Positions 61,574 to 64,000 of a stretch of 64,000 bases of DNA are shown piece after piece. Source of the DNA: Bubalus kerabau (Eukaryota > Chordata > Mammalia > Artiodactyla > Bovidae); the NCBI RefSeq assembly GCF_029407905.1, contig NC_073627.1, positions 46,431,001-46,495,000 of the forward strand. Direction: 5' to 3'. A model generated the notes under the pieces. The model saw only the letters and a list, made by a program, of their open reading frames with translations, was not told the origin of the DNA and ran no database searches. Made by a program: the position numbers and the translations under genes. Position 1 is the first letter of the stretch. Each line of letters opens with the position of its first letter.

Positions 61574-62995
61574 GTAACATTTCCCACAACCAGTGGGGTT
61601 GGCTATGTTGGAGTTTTTCCTATTGGAAAAACTAGAAAAAAAACTAAAAAACCTAAGTATTTTCTTCCCTAACTCTTTTTTTTTTTTCTTTTTAATGAAA
61701 TACTGCCTGTTGGAAGAACTAACTTGCAAGGTGGCATGAATCTGTGTAATCACTTTGCTTTGTAAAATGATAATAATATAAGGAGTGACTTTTTTAAAAT
61801 AGGAACTGGGGAGGATAAGGAGTTGAGTGCTGTGTGTTTCTCTGTGGAGATAAGACATGGAGCACTCTGCTTGTGTTACAGCCTTGCTTCTTAGGGATGT
61901 ACAGATTGCATTGTGTGATAACTAATCTGGTTGTTCACTCTTGACTATTACTGAGGCAAAGTAGTTTTGTACAGTTTATTATATTCTTGGCTCTTAACTC
62001 TTTTGCTTGTGTCAGTGTCTTGGTCTTTTAATGATGTCTGACTCTTGCTTCAAATCTGTTTGTTTATTAGTTCAGTTGCAAAATAACCTAGGCAGTTTCT
62101 CTAAACTCTTAATCCTGTAAGTTTTCTATTATCACCTCAATTATGTTCACTTAACTAAACCTTCAGTGACACTTGAATAAAATGTTCCAACTTTTTCTTT
62201 AAAGCTTAATCTTCTTTATGGTAAGCTGTCATACTTGAGACCCTTGAGGGTGCTTAGCAGTGTTATTAACTGAGCATGCTCACAAACTCAGTTTGTGGTA
62301 CAGGCTGTCCCTGTTCTTGTCATGCATAATACGGCTTCTTTTGTGTCATTTACCTTTCAGTCCATCATGTTCATTATGTCCTTTGGTTGGTTCCATTGTC
62401 ACTGCCTGTCTGACTAATACCAGAGTTTGGTTTGTTTGTTTTTTCTTCTTTCTTTAATCAGCAGTAACCAAATTAATGCAAACTGGTAAATCTTCCCCCT
62501 TCCCTTTTGGGATTTTTTTTTTTTGGTAAATTTTTATGGGACTCAGTGTTTCTAAAGTTGATTTTAAGCATTGCTGTTAGAAAAGTATGGTCACTTGTCA
62601 CTTAACTGCTTACAAGATAGCTTTTGGTTCCTGGGGACACGAGATTCCATGAAATTGACTCTCAAAATTGTGTGGTTTCAGTCTTAACCTCTCATTTTGA
62701 AGGACCATGCTGGTATTCAAAAGTGGCAGGTTGATTTAAGTTCTCCATTTCTCTTGTGAAGAAAATCTGTAACATTTTGGATGTTGTTTACTCCCAAACG
62801 TCTACAGTATGTCTTAAGACAGTGACTATCTAAGCAGTGTACATACGGCCTCATTGATAAGCGCTTTTGGTGACCATTACTGTATGCAATTAGTCTGACA
62901 AGTGTGCTAATACTGCCCTAAAAATAGACTGTCCACATAACTGTTTTTTTCATACTAATCATGTTTTAAACATTAATTATATTTTTTGACTACAG

Positions 62996-63113
62996 GCACG
63001 TGACACAAGCTGACCTCAAGAGCTCCACGTTTTGGCTTCGAGCAAGTTTTGGTGCTACTGTTTTTGCAGTTTTGGGCTTTGCCATGTACAAAGCATTACT
63101 GAAACAGCGATGA
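62996..63113 (+). CDS. RHOT1: RHOT1 terminal coding exon (tail anchor)
   Basis: Encodes residues 580-618 and TGA: HVTQADLKSSTFWLRASFGA, TVFAVLGFAMYKALLKQR. About 19 hydrophobic residues (593-611) followed by basic KALLKQR form the C-terminal anchor of the outer mitochondrial membrane. The first base G completes Pro580 (after exon 18), Leu (after exon 19) or Arg (after exon 20), so all four splice combinations stay in frame. Acceptor 'ttttgactacag'. Confidence 0.97.
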
Positions 63114-63833
63114 TTAAAAAAAAAATACTGGCCCTACCAAAAACAAATACTTTTATGTACATTCTGAATGCTTTAAATTCCGCTAGAAATATTGAGATAT
63201 TTATACATTGCAGAGTTACTTTATTAATATTTGTAATTCATGCATAAGAGTATTTTAATGATAGTTATAACTGCAGTATTGGCTAGCATATGAAAGAAAC
63301 AGCTTAACAGCCAAACTAAAATGGCTAACTTTCAGAGGCCAAAAGGGAATATTTTGTAAATAATGTACATATTCAGGCAAGATACGGTCTCCCAGACTGA
63401 GTTCTAGAAACGGTGTTTCTGGACGTTTCGACATGGTATTGTTAGCGCTCAGCTGGCTCACTCTCCTAGATTCAAGTCAGCTCTGAGATTGTATTTTACT
63501 CATCGATCACTTATTTATTTCACATTTACTCAGAATGATCTTTGGGTACTTTGAGTACACAAGGCACAATTTGCCATTTTCTCTCCGTTTTTAAAAAACA
63601 TGACTTTCTTTCGGTCCCGTCCTTTATGGTAGGCCAGCCTTGAGGTCATCGTGCAGTCTAAAAATTGTGTAGTTGAACGTGAGGCTCTCCTCCAAGGAAG
63701 CAGGACGCTAAAGGCACTTAGCAGAGGTGTCACTCGTGTGATTATGTTGCTTCCTTTGTCAGTACGTTGAATTTTATAGCCCTTTCAATCAAAAGAGAAA
63801 ACAGATTTGTATATCATCAATGTTTTTAGTTTA

Positions 63834-63839
63834 AATAAA
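63834..63839 (+). terminator. RHOT1: poly-A signal AATAAA (proximal)
   Basis: Canonical hexamer in 'agtttaaataaacagtcacc', about 720 nt after the stop codon. A T/GT-richer stretch follows at 63880-63935, suitable as a downstream element. Confidence 0.65.
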
Positions 63840-63992
63840 CAGTCACCATTACTACTACTGAATTTCCTCCCAAAGTGTAAATTGTTCTATAATGGCTGTG
63901 TCTATTATAGTATATTACAGTAGCTGCATGTGTCATGAATTGTTCTATATCTGGCTAGGATAACCTAGAAGCAGCACTTTTTTAAATGGTAA

Positions 63993-63998
63993 AATAAA
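63993..63998 (+). terminator. RHOT1: poly-A signal AATAAA (distal)
   Basis: Canonical hexamer in 'ggtaaaataaatc' at the very end of the window; downstream context is not visible. Confidence 0.5.
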
Positions 63999-64000
63999 TC

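Larger units (their letters stand above)
51401..62995 (+). other. RHOT1: RHOT1 intron 20
   Basis: Repeats and one candidate exon are listed separately. 51405-52165, 54100-56340, 56525-58340, 58670-60465, 60600-61400 and 61580-62990 are AT-rich with no recognised feature beyond A/T homopolymers (for example 51871-51888, 55819-55845, 60950-60974). Confidence 0.8.
63114..64000 (+). other. RHOT1: RHOT1 3' UTR (may extend beyond window)
   Basis: AT-rich, repeat-free sequence after the stop codon with two poly-A signals (63834 and 63993). Where cleavage occurs cannot be read from sequence alone, so the end is uncertain. Confidence 0.8.

Overview
The window is nuclear DNA from a ruminant, most likely a bovid (cow, sheep, goat or a relative; I cannot separate these by eye). 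The evidence is the dense BovB (RTE) LINEs and their dependent SINEs (Bov-tA, Bov-A2, ART2/CHR tRNA-Glu-derived units), which together occur only in ruminants. The sequence has long introns, GT/AG splice sites and decayed transposons, and contains no prokaryotic operons.

The only cellular protein-coding gene I can support is RHOT1 (Miro1) on the + strand. It encodes the mitochondrial outer-membrane Rho GTPase that links mitochondria (and, through some splice forms, peroxisomes) to kinesin and dynein adaptors. Exon 1 (start codon and the first 12 residues) lies upstream of the window. Positions 1-18031 are the end of intron 1. Seventeen constitutive internal exons follow (exons 2-18, 18032-48424), then two cassette exons (19 at 49486-49581, 20 at 51278-51400), and the terminal exon at 62996 with the stop codon at 63111-63113 and the 3' UTR. 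Summing exon lengths gives residues 13-618 of the 618-residue form, and every exon junction keeps phase. Domain order is N-terminal GTPase (exons 1-8), EF-hand 1 (exon 9), linker/hidden EF region (exons 10-11), EF-hand 2 (exons 12-13), second hidden EF region (13-14), C-terminal GTPase (15-18) and a C-terminal tail anchor (last exon). Cassettes 19 and 20 insert 32 and/or 41 residues just before the tail anchor.

Introns: 1-18 kb holds a near-complete mariner, Tigger/pogo-like MITEs, an L2, two MIRs, an LTR-like remnant and a rearranged BovB. 18-27 kb carries exons 2-7, Bov-A2/BovB insertions and an RPL31 processed pseudogene lodged inside a SINE. 27.5-37 kb (intron 8) is a repeat trap with old L1, a hAT transposase fossil, and a long BovB containing a nested Bov-A2. 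37-49.5 kb is exon-dense with short SINE insertions flanked by clear target-site duplications. 49.5-63 kb holds the cassette exons, a 5S-rRNA-derived ancient SINE, a CR1/L3 relic, a minisatellite, a Tigger MITE and a possible unannotated exon at 61461-61573.

Points for follow-up: the candidate alternative exon that would give a small protein carrying only the Miro1 tail anchor; a 30-bp duplication that copies the exon 19 splice donor; the BovB insertion whose three segments are scrambled inside one target-site duplication; and the 5S-derived SINE beside the cassette exons. Repeat family names come from recognition of consensus-like wording, not from a database search, so names are less certain than the elements themselves.
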